Origin: Aliivibrio sifiae
Lineage (GTDB): Bacteria; Pseudomonadota; Gammaproteobacteria; Enterobacterales; Vibrionaceae
Assembly (NCBI RefSeq): GCF_002954715.1
Contig: NZ_MSCP01000002.1
Location: 1,249,569-1,313,568, forward strand
Direction of reading: 5' to 3'
Length of the DNA: 64,000 nucleotides
Shown: positions 8,674 to 17,819 of the stretch, in pieces
Position numbering within the stretch: position 1 is the first letter of the stretch
How the letters are laid out: every line of letters starts with the position of its first letter
Program-made: the position numbers and the translations under genes
Notes under the pieces: generated by a model
What the model was told of the DNA's origin: nothing
Databases searched by the model: none
What the model saw: only the letters and a program-made list of their open reading frames with translations

Positions 8674-9579
8674 CTAAAGGTGAATAGATTGCTTTACGTC
8701 TGCAATCATTTGATCTGTTGCCGTAACCCCTGCAATCGCTAAGTACCATGCATTAATATCTAAATAAGTTAGGCTATCGTTTTTATACGCATCGGTAGCT
8801 TGCACTAGTGGGTTAGCAAACTCTTCACGTGTACGACTTTTGTCTTTGTTGATTAATTTGTCCTTATCAACAATAAGAAGATTTGATGGATTTACATCAC
8901 GAATATACTCATAAGAAACTAAATCGCCATGGCGAGATTCTTTAATACCTTTAGCTGCTTCTTGGAAACCAAAATCTTTATAAATAGCAGAGAAGCGAGA
9001 TTGAGCACCAAACGTTGTGATATTTCCACCTGCACTCATTACTGTTAGTGCTGCTATATTGTTCTCTTTATTATAAGTGGCGATTTCATTAATCTCAGCG
9101 GTAACACTAGAAATTTTTGCTTCTACTTTATCTTGAATTTCAAACACATGACCTAACATACGCCATTGTTCTTGCGTGCTTTCCCAGTATCCTTTTGAAT
9201 CAGCTGCAAATACAATCGTTGGTGCAATTTCAGACAATTCTTTATATGCTTTAACGGCACGAGGGCCAATAATAATCACATCAGGTTTTTGCATGTAAAT
9301 CGTTTCAAAATCGGGTTCATTTAAGCTACCAGATGAAGCAAATTCTTTCGCTTTATATTTCAAAAGGTAAGAAGGCATTGTTGTTGCCTGAGTTACCGCT
9401 ACTGGTTTAATACCAAAATAATCAACTGCATCTAGTGTGCCAGTCCCGATAACAACAACTCGTTGAGGCTTAGTTTCTAGGGTTGTGTTGCCTAATTGGT
9501 GAGAAACCGTAATTGTTTCTGCATAACTTGATGCTGAAACTACCAAACCAAATAACATTGTAGCGATATTTTTTTTCAT
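8674..9579 (-). CDS. Periplasmic ferric-siderophore-binding protein (VctP/FatB-like)
   Basis: About 302 aa with a Sec signal peptide ending ...SASSYAE. FecB/TroA-type fold: ITVSHQLGNTTLETKPQRVVVIG and DVIIIGPRA are typical of class III substrate-binding proteins for catecholate siderophores. The start at 9579 gives a proper signal peptide; an upstream in-frame ATG at 9642 would begin inside the Fur-box region. It heads the five-gene operon binding protein - permease - permease - ATPase - SIP. No TonB-dependent receptor is encoded here. Confidence 0.92.
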   Translation of the reverse strand: MKKNIATMLFGLVVSASSYAETITVSHQLGNTTLETKPQRVVVIGTGTLDAVDYFGIKPVAVTQATTMPSYLLKYKAKEFASSGSLNEPDFETIYMQKPDVIIIGPRAVKAYKELSEIAPTIVFAADSKGYWESTQEQWRMLGHVFEIQDKVEAKISSVTAEINEIATYNKENNIAALTVMSAGGNITTFGAQSRFSAIYKDFGFQEAAKGIKESRHGDLVSYEYIRDVNPSNLLIVDKDKLINKDKSRTREEFANPLVQATDAYKNDSLTYLDINAWYLAIAGVTATDQMIADVKQSIHL

Positions 9580-9621
9580 GCTCTTTACACTCAAGTGATA
9601 ACCATTCGTATTTAAAGTCAC

Positions 9622-9640
9622 TATAATGAAAATCACTCTC
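9622..9640. promoter_or_regulatory. Fur box upstream of the siderophore uptake operon
   Basis: TATAATGAAAATCACTCTC matches the 19-bp Fur consensus (GATAATGATAATCATTATC) at 15 positions by eye. It lies 43-61 bases before the first gene's start. A weaker half-match GATAACCATTCG is at about 9597-9608, so two dimers may bind. This predicts iron repression of the operon. Confidence 0.75.
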
Positions 9641-9810
9641 ATTCGCTAGAATAAAAAAGTAAAGATTGTAAAGACATATAATATGTAGGGGTAAAGAGTG
9701 GTATAGCATTAATGAAGGTAGAAGTTAAGTAATTCGCTTTATTAGGAGGAAGAGTTGAAGCAAAATATAAATCTATAACAAGAAGGTTAATTATAGAACA
9801 TTAAGACATT

Positions 9811-9850
9811 AAAAAAGGCCATTATTGGGGGAGTAATAACGGCCTTAAAA
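9811..9850 (-). terminator. Intrinsic terminator after the 80-aa gene
   Basis: AAGGCC-A-TTATT pairs with AATAA-C-GGCCTT (one mismatch) around an 8-base G-rich loop. On the minus strand the hairpin is followed by a T-run, fitting the gene that ends at 9869. Confidence 0.8.
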
Positions 9851-9868
9851 ATACATAGCTTGTTTACT

Positions 9869-10111
9869 TTAGTGTAAGTGTCTCTTCGTTACTTCACATG
9901 AAAGAGTCTCATGATCAAATAGGAAGCGAAATGCATGAGAATTAAAATACTTCCCATCACTCCATAGAACTTCACCAAAGATCTTGCAGAGATCCATGTC
10001 TGATGCTGAACCTTTCTTATCGATTAATCCAATAACAGATAAAACTTGGCTCTCTATATCCTTGGGACAATTTTTAATTGACCATTTATGAGTCATACTC
10101 ATTTTTTCCAT
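9869..10111 (-). CDS. Hypothetical protein (80 aa)
   Basis: I recognise no family. The protein is soluble, His/Cys-containing (Cys15, Cys42, Cys72) and ends CEVTKRHLH. A TTAGG ribosome-site-like stretch is 9 bases before the ATG, and a proper terminator follows, so it is probably a genuine single gene. The Met at residue 4 or 6 could be the true start. Confidence 0.5.
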   Translation of the reverse strand: MEKMSMTHKWSIKNCPKDIESQVLSVIGLIDKKGSASDMDLCKIFGEVLWSDGKYFNSHAFRFLFDHETLSCEVTKRHLH

Positions 10112-10148
10112 AATAACTAGCCTAATGTGTTTTTATTTTATTGTGAAT

Positions 10149-10207
10149 CAAGTCACGAAGAACAGTTTAACTGAACCGTAACTTAAAACCAAGCTTTTTG
10201 TGACTTG
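10149..10207. repeat. Spaced inverted repeat upstream of the 80-aa gene
   Basis: CAAGTCAC (10149-10156) and GTGACTTG (10200-10207) are perfect inverted copies 43 bases apart, 38-96 bases before the ATG. They may be paired operator half-sites or an RNA stem. No regulator is adjacent. Confidence 0.35.
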
Positions 10208-10302
10208 AGTCTCATAAAGTAATAAAAACGATTAGTAATAGAACTATTAACAATCAATTCTCATAAATAACACACTATAATTTTCACATAAAAAAAACAT
10301 TA

Positions 10303-10335
10303 AAAAAGCGAGCCATAATAGACTCGCCTTCTTGG
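10303..10335 (-). terminator. Intrinsic terminator after the glutaredoxin-like gene
   Basis: GCGAG/CTCGC stem with a 10-base loop. Read on the minus strand it is followed by TTTTTTA, 34 bases past the stop at 10369. Confidence 0.75.
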
Positions 10336-10368
10336 TAACACTTTAGTAGTAATTTAACCGTATGAGAT

Positions 10369-10728
10369 TTAAGGGTATTTTTCTTCTAAAAAAGCCATAA
10401 TATCTGATGACTCATACATCCATGTTGTTTCACCCTCTTTATCGATACGTAAGCACGGTACTTTTACACGTCCTCCGCCCGCTAATAATTCAGATCGATG
10501 TTGCTCATTATTTTTTGCATCACGTAGCTCGATCTTTAATGATTGGCGTTTAATTGTTCGGCGAACCTTTACACAAAATGGACATGCTTCAAACTGATAT
10601 AATGAATAGTTAGCCGTTTCTGCATCTATTTCTGCTTGCTTCTCTGATGTTCGCTTTACACCTGATGGTGAAAATGCACAATCCAAGCCTAAAATGACTT
10701 TCCCAAGCACGAAACGAATTAATTTCAT
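10369..10728 (-). CDS. Glutaredoxin-like protein with N-terminal hydrophobic segment
   Basis: 119 aa. The C-terminal 80 residues form a glutaredoxin/GST-N fold with the redox motif CPFC (FEACPFCVKVRR), a cis-proline segment VKVPCLRI, and ESSDIMAFLEEKYP. The first 35 residues (MKLIRFVLGKVILGLDCAFS) form a hydrophobic leader that may anchor it to the membrane. It probably reduces disulfides or glutathione mixed disulfides; the partner is unknown. The ribosome site AGGAGAGTAAAC precedes the ATG. Confidence 0.85.
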   Translation of the reverse strand: MKLIRFVLGKVILGLDCAFSPSGVKRTSEKQAEIDAETANYSLYQFEACPFCVKVRRTIKRQSLKIELRDAKNNEQHRSELLAGGGRVKVPCLRIDKEGETTWMYESSDIMAFLEEKYP

Positions 10729-10821
10729 GTTTACTCTCCTAGTAATGCAATCTAATTGATTATAATTGTTATTTCTTTTTGAAGTGTTTGGATTGTAACA
10801 GTTTCATTTCATTGAACATAC

Positions 10822-10862
10822 AAAAAAGCCCCAAATAGATAAACTCTAAATGAGGCTTCTAA
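10822..10862 (-). terminator. Terminator after putP
   Basis: Imperfect 12-bp stem (GCCCCAAATAGA with TCTAAATGAGGC, three mismatches). On the minus strand it ends GGGGCTTTTTT, 24 bases past the putP stop. Confidence 0.75.
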
Positions 10863-10885
10863 TTTTAAACTGCTATTACATTGAT

Positions 10886-12382
10886 TTATTCAAATTCAAT
10901 TAAGTTACGCTCAAATTGTTCGTGCTGTTTACGCACTTTTTCTTCAGGCTCACCTGTTAACTTACTTACTGTTATAATAGCCACAGTTGCAAAGATAATC
11001 CCTGGAACAATTTCATATACATCAAACATACCGCCAGTTAACTGCTTCCAGATAACAATGGTAAGACCACCAACAACAATACCAGCAAGCGCACCATTAC
11101 GGTTCATTCCTTTCCAGTACAAACTTAGAATAATAGCAGGACCGAATGCAGCACCAAAGCCTGCCCATGCATAAGATACAAGACCAAGTACAGAACTGTC
11201 TGGGTTCATCGCTAATGCAAGTGCTATCAATGATAATCCAATAACCGCAAAACGACCTACGTTAACAATTTCTTTACTCGTTGCATCTTTTTTAACTAAT
11301 TGCTTGTATAAATCTTCAGACAATGCAGAAGAAGACACCAGAAGTTGTGAATCGGCAGTACTCATAATTGCCGCTAAAATCGCAGCTAAAAGTACACCAG
11401 CAATTGCAGGATGGAAAATCGCATTAACTAGTAGCATGAAGACTTTCTCACCATCGATCACTTCTCCACTCATTGAACCATTAACGTAGAGTAAGCCAAC
11501 TAGACCAACTAATACCGCACCAGCCATTGAAAGCGCAGTCCAAACTACAGCAATACGACGAGCAGTTGTTAATTCTCTATTTGTACGAGAAGCAAGAAAA
11601 CGAGCAAGAATATGCGGCTGACCAAAATAGCCAAGGCCCCAAGCAACTAAAGATATAATCGCAACGGCACTTAATGGGTTACCATCCATGCCAGTCCATA
11701 ATGTCATCAGTTCTGGATTAATGGTTGTTAAATCCGCACTTAATTGGCCAAAGCCACCTTGCATTGCTGCGATTGGAACAATCATTAGTGCAGCAGACAT
11801 GAGTAATCCCTGAACTAAATCTGTCCAAGCTACCGCTAAGAATCCACCAAATAAAGTGTACGATACAACACAAAGCGTTCCGATCACGACCGCAACTTTG
11901 TAATCAAGACCGAATACAGTTTCAAATAACTTACCGCCAGCAACTAAACCTGAACTCGTATAGAAAAGGAAGAAAAGAAGAATAAACAATGCAGAAATTG
12001 TCTGGATAAGTTTTGAATTATCATTAAAGCGACGAGATAAAAATTCAGGTAAAGTAAGCGCATCATCGGTTGTGATACTGTACGTTCTTAAACGTTTAGC
12101 ACAAATCAGCCAATTCAACCACGTTCCTAATAATAAACCACCAGCAAGCCATAATGACTCAAGTCCTGCCGCATAAGCGTATCCAGGTAAACCAAGCAAC
12201 AACCAGCCACTCATATCAGAAGCACCTGCAGACAATGCCGCAGGCCAAGGACCTAATGTACGACCACCTAAAAAGTAATCTGATGAACTACTCGTTCGCT
12301 TATATGCGTATACACCAATGGCAAGCATCATTATCAGGTAGGCGATAAACGTACCTGTAATGGCAAAATTATTTTCTATCAT
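10886..12382 (-). CDS. putP: Sodium/proline symporter
   Basis: About 499 aa, sodium:solute symporter family with 13 predicted transmembrane helices, importing proline with Na+. Family features seen: SDYFLGGRTLGPWPAALSAG, SDMSGWLLLGLPG with the Ser/Asp sodium-site segment, and MSTADSQLLVSSSALSED in helix 8-9. The start is the ATG at 12382, preceded by AAAGGAAATAAA; an upstream in-frame ATG at 12466 is unlikely. It follows putA and its split domain on the same strand and completes the proline-catabolic operon. Confidence 0.95.
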   Translation of the reverse strand: MIENNFAITGTFIAYLIMMLAIGVYAYKRTSSSSDYFLGGRTLGPWPAALSAGASDMSGWLLLGLPGYAYAAGLESLWLAGGLLLGTWLNWLICAKRLRTYSITTDDALTLPEFLSRRFNDNSKLIQTISALFILLFFLFYTSSGLVAGGKLFETVFGLDYKVAVVIGTLCVVSYTLFGGFLAVAWTDLVQGLLMSAALMIVPIAAMQGGFGQLSADLTTINPELMTLWTGMDGNPLSAVAIISLVAWGLGYFGQPHILARFLASRTNRELTTARRIAVVWTALSMAGAVLVGLVGLLYVNGSMSGEVIDGEKVFMLLVNAIFHPAIAGVLLAAILAAIMSTADSQLLVSSSALSEDLYKQLVKKDATSKEIVNVGRFAVIGLSLIALALAMNPDSSVLGLVSYAWAGFGAAFGPAIILSLYWKGMNRNGALAGIVVGGLTIVIWKQLTGGMFDVYEIVPGIIFATVAIITVSKLTGEPEEKVRKQHEQFERNLIEFE

Positions 12383-12498
12383 TTTATTTCCTTTATTTGA
12401 TTTGGCAGTAAATTTAACGTCGTTACTACTATGTATGAGCATCAAGGCCCTATTGTTATGGCGCAATAACGACGATGGGGCATTTAATTATTAACTTT

Positions 12499-13206
12499 TT
12501 AGTGGTTACCGCCTCCAAGTTCTAGCAGAGTTGCGTTACCGCCGACTGCTGTCACATTTATTGTTCGAGTACGCTCTGTAATAAAGCGTAGAACAAAATG
12601 GGGGTCAGTAATGTTTGCTAAACGTTCTTGATCTGTTTCTGCGATCAATTGCGCTAATAATCCATCTCGTTTTGCTAATTGTTGATTAAGCTCTATTTCT
12701 TTTTGTTTACTTCCTACAAAGCAAACCCCCGCTAATCGAACATCATCAACATCTGTTTCTGTGGCATTTACCTGTTGAACCGTTAATTTAGGCACATTTG
12801 CTTGATGCAAACCTTCAACGATCACAGAGGCAATCATTGCCTCCTCATTTTGAAGGGCAACAATAATAGCGTTTCCAGCGGCCAATGCCGCAGTTATTTG
12901 CCCAACAATAGCAACAACTGATGCTTTATTATCCGATGTGATGTAAAAAACACCTCTTGGAGCCGTATAGAGTTCGTTACTTTCACCTGTTGGCCCCGGC
13001 ATCAACTCTGCTTCGGCTATCAAATTCAGTGCTCTTTGACATTGAAAGCGCACCATTTTTGCAGCAAGCACACCAAAATCAGGATGTTCAGCTAAATGAT
13101 TCGACCACTGAAGTAGCTTTTCTACACGTTGAGAAAATGAATGATCTGCCCATTCAGGATGACCTTGAGAAAGAGCAGAATCAATAATCTGAGTAATAAT
13201 TGTCAT
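12499..13206 (-). CDS. Stand-alone PutA C-terminal ALDH-superfamily-fold (ALDHSF) domain
   Basis: About 235 aa. The middle (APRGVFYITSDNKASVVAIVGQITAALAAGNAIIVAL) repeats the ALDH Rossmann pattern but the protein lacks a catalytic cysteine loop, as in the C-terminal ALDHSF domain at the end of long PutA proteins such as the 1320-aa E. coli enzyme. Here it is a separate gene directly after putA. The putA stop overlaps an upstream ATG at 13224, but the better start is the ATG at 13206 behind AAAGGAGAACCTC. It probably acts as a detached structural lid or dimer-stabilising part of PutA; it is often annotated as a P5C dehydrogenase, which it cannot be on its own. Confidence 0.75.
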   Translation of the reverse strand: MTIITQIIDSALSQGHPEWADHSFSQRVEKLLQWSNHLAEHPDFGVLAAKMVRFQCQRALNLIAEAELMPGPTGESNELYTAPRGVFYITSDNKASVVAIVGQITAALAAGNAIIVALQNEEAMIASVIVEGLHQANVPKLTVQQVNATETDVDDVRLAGVCFVGSKQKEIELNQQLAKRDGLLAQLIAETDQERLANITDPHFVLRFITERTRTINVTAVGGNATLLELGGGNH

Positions 13207-13220
13207 GAGGTTCTCCTTTC

Positions 13221-16200
13221 TCATTTATTAGATACAAAATTAGATGCAACCGCTTGGGTATAACGGAATAAATAACGCGGTCCACCCGCTTTCGGCCCTG
13301 TCCCCGATAACCCTTGCCCACCAAATGGCTGTACTCCAACAACTGCTCCAACTTGATCACGATTGATATAACAGTTACCAACCTTAATATTTTTCTCAAT
13401 GCGGCTGTAAGTCACTTCATTACGACTATGAATCCCCATTGTTAAACCAAATCCTGTTGCATTAATATCTGCAACCATTTGGTCTAATTCACTCGCTTTA
13501 AAACGTACAATATGAAGAATAGGACCAAATTGTTCATTTTCTAATTGGGCAATTGAGTCAATCTCAAACGCACTCGGTGGTACAAAATCTCCCTTCTCTG
13601 ACCAATCGGGCAATGTTGCTTGAGCTATGAGTTTTCCTTCTTTTGTTATTCGCTCAATATGCGCTAATAGCTTTTCTTTTGCTTTTTTATCAATTACTGG
13701 ACCAACATCAGTGCTATGAAGTTCAGGCAAGCCAACACTCAACTCTGCCATCGCACCTTTAATTAAATTAATAATACGTTCGGCAATATCTTCTTGAACA
13801 AACAATACTCGAAGTGCTGAGCAACGTTGACCAGCAGAAGCAAAAGCGGAACGAACAACATCTCGAACGACTTGCTCTGGTAATGCTGTGCTATCAACTA
13901 TCATGGCATTTTGACCACCCGTTTCCGCAATAAATGGAACTGGCGAAACACCTTCACTTTCAAATGTGCGATTAGCCAATGTGCGATTAATTAACTGAGC
14001 CGTTTCTGTTGATCCCGTAAAGGCAACACCGGCAACGCGATGATCTGACGTTAATGGGGCACCTACCGTTCTACCATCCCCAGGGAGTAAGTGAACAACT
14101 TGTGGTGCAATTCCTGTCTCTAATAAGAGTTCAATCGACCGCACTGCAATTAATGAGGTTTGTTCCGCGGGCTTTGCAACCACAGTATTACCAGCAACCA
14201 ATGCAGCAACGACTTGACCTAAGAAAATCGCAAGCGGGAAATTCCATGGGCTAATACATACAAATACCCCACGACCTTGGCGTGCTATCTGATGTGAGAT
14301 ATCATCAAAACCGACAATGGTTTCTGGCGTAGTAAAGTTTAGTTTTGCTTGAACCGCGTAATAACGACAAAAATCCACCGCTTCACGAACTTCATCGATA
14401 CTGTCATGAATGGTTTTCCCTGCCTCTTTATGACACAACGCGACAAGTTCAGGCATATTTTCTTCAAGTTTATCAGCCAATGCATTCAAATAATCAGCAC
14501 GGTCTGTCACTGGAGTTTTCTGCCATGTAGGGAAATAATCATCCGCTACCGTTAATGCTGTAGAGACCTGTTCTTGTGAACTCCATACTAATGAACCAAC
14601 ATTATTACTACGATCATACGGAGACGTAATTACATGAAGTCGAGACTCTCCATCCTTGATCATGCTTTCATAATCTCGAACATTATTAACAATAGCCCCC
14701 CCCTGCCAATAAGTCTTCATTTTCGCTTTTATAGCCACTTCAAATGGATGAGCTTCACTCTCTACATCAAAATTAATGCTATATGAATTTTTACGATCAG
14801 AGAAAATATGTGGCGGTAACGGGATTAATTGATTATCTAATGATGGACACGCTAATAGAGTATCAACCGGATGCTCTGTCAAACTTTCAATTGGGCAATT
14901 TGCATCAACTAAACGATGAACAAACGAACTATTTGCTCCATTTTCAAGCAATCGACGAACTAAATACGGCAATAGATCTTTATGACTCCCCACTGGCGCA
15001 TATATTCGCACGCTGCGGTTAAACATATCCATAGCATGATCGTATAACGCATCCCCCATGCCATGTAAGCGCTGGAATTCGAACTCATCATGCGTTGCCA
15101 TAGAAGCAATCGCTGCCACAGTGTGTGCATTATGACTGGCAAACTGAGGAAAAATATTGCCTTTAACGTGATCGCTTAATAGATAACGAGCACAAGCAAG
15201 GTAGGAAACATCTGTCGCCTCTTTTCTTGTAAATACAGGGTAACGAGCAAAACCAAATTGCTGTGATATTTTTAATTCTGTATCCCAATATGCTCCTTTT
15301 ACTAAGCGAAGTGGGATCGAATCACCCTGCTCTTTTGCTAACGCGGTTAACCAAACCAGCACTGGTAGTGCGCGTTTTGAATACGCTTGAACGACAATAC
15401 CAAATTTACCCCAGCCTTTAACGATATCGCTGCTATACAGTTTTTCAAATAATTCTAGCGACAATTCTAAACGATCGGCTTCTTCTGCATCAATCGTGAT
15501 ACCTACATCTAATTCACGAGCACGTTCAAGAAGCTGTAAGACTGACTCACACATTTCTCCCATTACACGGGCTTTATTCGCCATTTCATAACGAGGGTGC
15601 AACGCCGATAGTTTAATAGATACGGTAGGATCAGGAGAGCCTGCAATATTAGCAGCACGCCCCACACTCTCAATTGCCACAATATAATCTTTAAAATACT
15701 TATGCGCATCAGATTGCGTTAATGCTGCCTCTCCTAACATATCGAATGAATAGGTATAGCCTTTATCACGCATAGGCTTACCTTTCTTCTGCGCTTCTTC
15801 AATCGTTCTGCCTAATACAAACTGATGTCCCATGATCTTCATCGCTTGATTCATTGCTTGACGGATCACTGGTTCTGAAAACTTATTAACTAAACGACTA
15901 ATGGCATTAGAAGGTGAACCATCAGATTTAACGTCCATACTCACTACTTTACCAGTCAGTAACAGCCCCCAAGTTGATGCATTCACAAATGTAGAATCTG
16001 AATTTTTAAGATGTGATTTCCAATCAGCAACACTTAACTTATCACGAATAAGTGCATCTGCCGTTGCCGCATCAGGGATCCTCATTAGGGCTTCGGCAAG
16101 GCACATTAATAAGATACCTTCTTTAGTATCTAAACTATATTCCAATAATAGAGCATCTATCATCTGTACTGCTTGTTTATCGTTACGCACTCTTTGAATA

Positions 16201-16379
16201 AGTTCAGCGGCCTGTTCTCGCATCACCTTAGCTTCATGCTCACTAGGTTGAGCTAATGGGATCAGCTCTTTTAACCATTTGGCTTCATCTACCATATAAA
16301 GAGGAGAAATAGTTGACCACAACACAGTTAATGGTTGATCAACAATGGACGACAACAATACATCTTTCGCTTGAAACAT
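13221..16379 (-). CDS. putA: Bifunctional proline dehydrogenase / P5C dehydrogenase
   Basis: 1052 aa. Converts proline to glutamate: FAD-dependent PRODH barrel (about residues 180-470, with VSIKLSALHPRYE, TIDAEEADRLE and LRLVKGAYWD) and NAD+-dependent P5CDH domain (about 560-1045, with ISPWNFPLAIF, FIAETGGQNAM, and catalytic Cys853 in GQRCSALR). The N-terminal ribbon-helix-helix DNA-binding domain of enteric PutA is absent, so it cannot repress its own operon. The C-terminal ALDHSF domain of long PutAs is encoded by the next gene. The ribosome site AAGAGGAACAGGT precedes the ATG. Confidence 0.96.
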   Translation of the reverse strand: MFQAKDVLLSSIVDQPLTVLWSTISPLYMVDEAKWLKELIPLAQPSEHEAKVMREQAAELIQRVRNDKQAVQMIDALLLEYSLDTKEGILLMCLAEALMRIPDAATADALIRDKLSVADWKSHLKNSDSTFVNASTWGLLLTGKVVSMDVKSDGSPSNAISRLVNKFSEPVIRQAMNQAMKIMGHQFVLGRTIEEAQKKGKPMRDKGYTYSFDMLGEAALTQSDAHKYFKDYIVAIESVGRAANIAGSPDPTVSIKLSALHPRYEMANKARVMGEMCESVLQLLERARELDVGITIDAEEADRLELSLELFEKLYSSDIVKGWGKFGIVVQAYSKRALPVLVWLTALAKEQGDSIPLRLVKGAYWDTELKISQQFGFARYPVFTRKEATDVSYLACARYLLSDHVKGNIFPQFASHNAHTVAAIASMATHDEFEFQRLHGMGDALYDHAMDMFNRSVRIYAPVGSHKDLLPYLVRRLLENGANSSFVHRLVDANCPIESLTEHPVDTLLACPSLDNQLIPLPPHIFSDRKNSYSINFDVESEAHPFEVAIKAKMKTYWQGGAIVNNVRDYESMIKDGESRLHVITSPYDRSNNVGSLVWSSQEQVSTALTVADDYFPTWQKTPVTDRADYLNALADKLEENMPELVALCHKEAGKTIHDSIDEVREAVDFCRYYAVQAKLNFTTPETIVGFDDISHQIARQGRGVFVCISPWNFPLAIFLGQVVAALVAGNTVVAKPAEQTSLIAVRSIELLLETGIAPQVVHLLPGDGRTVGAPLTSDHRVAGVAFTGSTETAQLINRTLANRTFESEGVSPVPFIAETGGQNAMIVDSTALPEQVVRDVVRSAFASAGQRCSALRVLFVQEDIAERIINLIKGAMAELSVGLPELHSTDVGPVIDKKAKEKLLAHIERITKEGKLIAQATLPDWSEKGDFVPPSAFEIDSIAQLENEQFGPILHIVRFKASELDQMVADINATGFGLTMGIHSRNEVTYSRIEKNIKVGNCYINRDQVGAVVGVQPFGGQGLSGTGPKAGGPRYLFRYTQAVASNFVSNK

Positions 16380-16524
16380 ACCTGTTCCTCTTATTAATCG
16401 GATCGTTATTAAGGCTAATTGCGAAAGAGTCTATTTTCTATTTAGATAAAATACTTGCCAAAAGCTCCGATTAAATTGCTAAATTGTCCATACGGTTACA
16501 AAATGAGAACAAAAGCAGTATTTT

Positions 16525-17304
16525 TCAGTTACGAATAAAGTGAGCATAACGATATTTACTTGGTGAGCGACCTTTATATTTTACAAATGCATGACTAAAC
16601 GCACTTTGATTCGCAAAACCTGTTTGTTGCGCGATATCACCGATACTTAAGTTACTTTTTATAAGTAATAACTTGGCGTAATCAATACGCTTCTCAATAA
16701 TGTATTGATGAGGACTTTTTCCAAATTCTTGCTTAAAAATGGCATAAAATTGACTCTCACCAAGAAAAACAGTGCTTGCCAACTGAGCAACTGTGATCTT
16801 AGTTCCGATATGCTGCGTTATAAAATTGTCGATCACATCAGAATTCAAACGATTTTGCTTTCTTTCTGAGTTTTCATCAATTAAATGACGGTGAAGTAAA
16901 GCAATAATCGTATCACTGCAAGCCCGACTAAGAAGGTGGTCATCAAGGTTAGCTTGTATTTCACAGACTAGAAGTTGAATTAAGTTCTGTATTTGTGCAT
17001 CAAGCTGATAATAACCAGGATTAATAAATAGGGCATTAACACGGGAAGCAAGCTCTTCATCCTGAAAATATTGAGGAAAATTAAGTACTAAGATTTCTGA
17101 TTGATACAAACTTGAAAAAGAATGTTGCTGATGTGAAGGAATAACACCAACTCTACCAGAAGAGATAACACTACTTTCACCACTAATCTCAAACTCAGAT
17201 TGTCCTTTTAATCCAATGACTAATTGATGGTGTTCGTGAGCATGTAACTCTCTTTCTTCCGGCAACATGATAATTTGTGCCGGTGAAATCCAATCCAAAA
17301 CCAT
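16525..17304 (-). CDS. AraC-family transcriptional regulator, probable regulator of the put operon
   Basis: 259 aa. N-terminal cupin-like sensor (LHAHEHHQLVIGLKGQSEFE) and C-terminal double helix-turn-helix (ITVAQLASTVFLGESQF; LSIGDIAQQTGFANQSAF; GRSPSKYR). It is 145 bases upstream of putA on the same strand. Because PutA here has no DNA-binding domain, a proline-responsive activator of this type is the natural candidate for control; this is inference from position. No clear CRP site was seen in the 16380-16524 gap. Confidence 0.85.
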   Translation of the reverse strand: MVLDWISPAQIIMLPEERELHAHEHHQLVIGLKGQSEFEISGESSVISSGRVGVIPSHQQHSFSSLYQSEILVLNFPQYFQDEELASRVNALFINPGYYQLDAQIQNLIQLLVCEIQANLDDHLLSRACSDTIIALLHRHLIDENSERKQNRLNSDVIDNFITQHIGTKITVAQLASTVFLGESQFYAIFKQEFGKSPHQYIIEKRIDYAKLLLIKSNLSIGDIAQQTGFANQSAFSHAFVKYKGRSPSKYRYAHFIRN

Positions 17305-17537
17305 GATAAATCCATTTATATACTGTTTATTTTAATATGAAGAGTGTAACGAAGATCATAATAACAATCTATTCTGAATTCACTATCGAAAGCATGATCA
17401 GGTTTAACTACAATACAGTTGATGTAAATCCAATTAATAATCTGAATAAAAAGCCATATATAAAGTAGAAAATACATTATTTTTCATGTAATTAATGAAC
17501 AATTTCATCTTTAAGAAAATCATATCTCACTTTTAAC

Positions 17538-17575
17538 CTTGATCATGCTTCTATTGCTATGAAACGATGATCAAG
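17538..17575. promoter_or_regulatory. Palindrome, candidate upstream activator site
   Basis: CTTGATCAT and ATGATCAAG are perfect 9-bp inverted copies separated by 20 bases. The centre is about 58 bases before the -24 GG of the sigma-54-like promoter, a plausible position for an enhancer-binding protein. Confidence 0.45.
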
Positions 17576-17612
17576 TAAAACCTCACCTACTTCCTTTTAT
17601 AAAGCAAACATC

Positions 17613-17628
17613 TGGTATAAAAATTGCT
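17613..17628 (+). promoter_or_regulatory. Sigma-54-type (-24/-12) promoter
   Basis: TGGTATAAAAATTGCT has GG and GC exactly ten bases apart and keeps the TGG-A and TTGCT parts of the consensus TGGCACG-N4-TTGCT. It points toward the SUMF1 gene, with a predicted start near 17639. Confidence 0.5.
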
Positions 17629-17659
17629 TTAATAATTAATGTTAAAACTATGAATAACA

Positions 17660-17711
17660 GATACTCATCTGCTTCGATTTTTATAATTAATGATCTAAGC
17701 AGATCAGTATC
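17660..17711 (+). repeat. Stem-loop in the SUMF1 gene leader
   Basis: GATACTCATCTGCTT and AAGCAGATCAGTATC form a 15-bp stem with one mismatch and a 22-base loop. It begins about 20 bases after the predicted transcription start. There is no U-run directly after it. Confidence 0.55.
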
Positions 17712-17819
17712 GATATACATTAACCGTCATGGATGTGCTCTGAGCTAAGTAACCATATGCTCAGCCTGTTAGCTATGCTGATACCGTTAATTCACTAATT
17801 TCCGAATGAAAATTTATTT

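Larger units (their letters stand above)
17305..17819. other. 515-bp regulatory region between the AraC and SUMF1 genes
   Basis: No credible ORF. It holds the promoter of the AraC gene on the left, then a palindrome (17538-17575), a sigma-54-like promoter (17613-17628), and a leader of about 180 bases with strong inverted repeats (17660-17711; also CTGAGC/GCTCAG and AGCTAA/TTAGCT around 17740-17785) before the SUMF1 gene. Confidence 0.6.

Noticed and set aside
9470-9709. 79-codon minus-strand frame over the Fur-box region
   Set aside because: It overlaps the start of the siderophore-binding protein in another frame and covers the promoter; no support.
12383-12498. Possible hairpin GTTAT/ATAAC between the split PutA domain gene and putP
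   Set aside because: Five pairs only and no U-run; the gap is probably just a ribosome-site region of the operon.
14345-14555. Plus-strand open frames inside putA
   Set aside because: They lie antisense to a strongly conserved enzyme and have no ribosome site or family match.
16380-16524. CRP site before putA
   Set aside because: I looked for TGTGA-N6-TCACA because put operons in vibrios are CRP-controlled, but found no convincing match.
17605-17720. Qrr-type quorum-sensing small RNA (because of the sigma-54-like promoter)
   Set aside because: The conserved Qrr core sequence and a terminator with U-run are absent.
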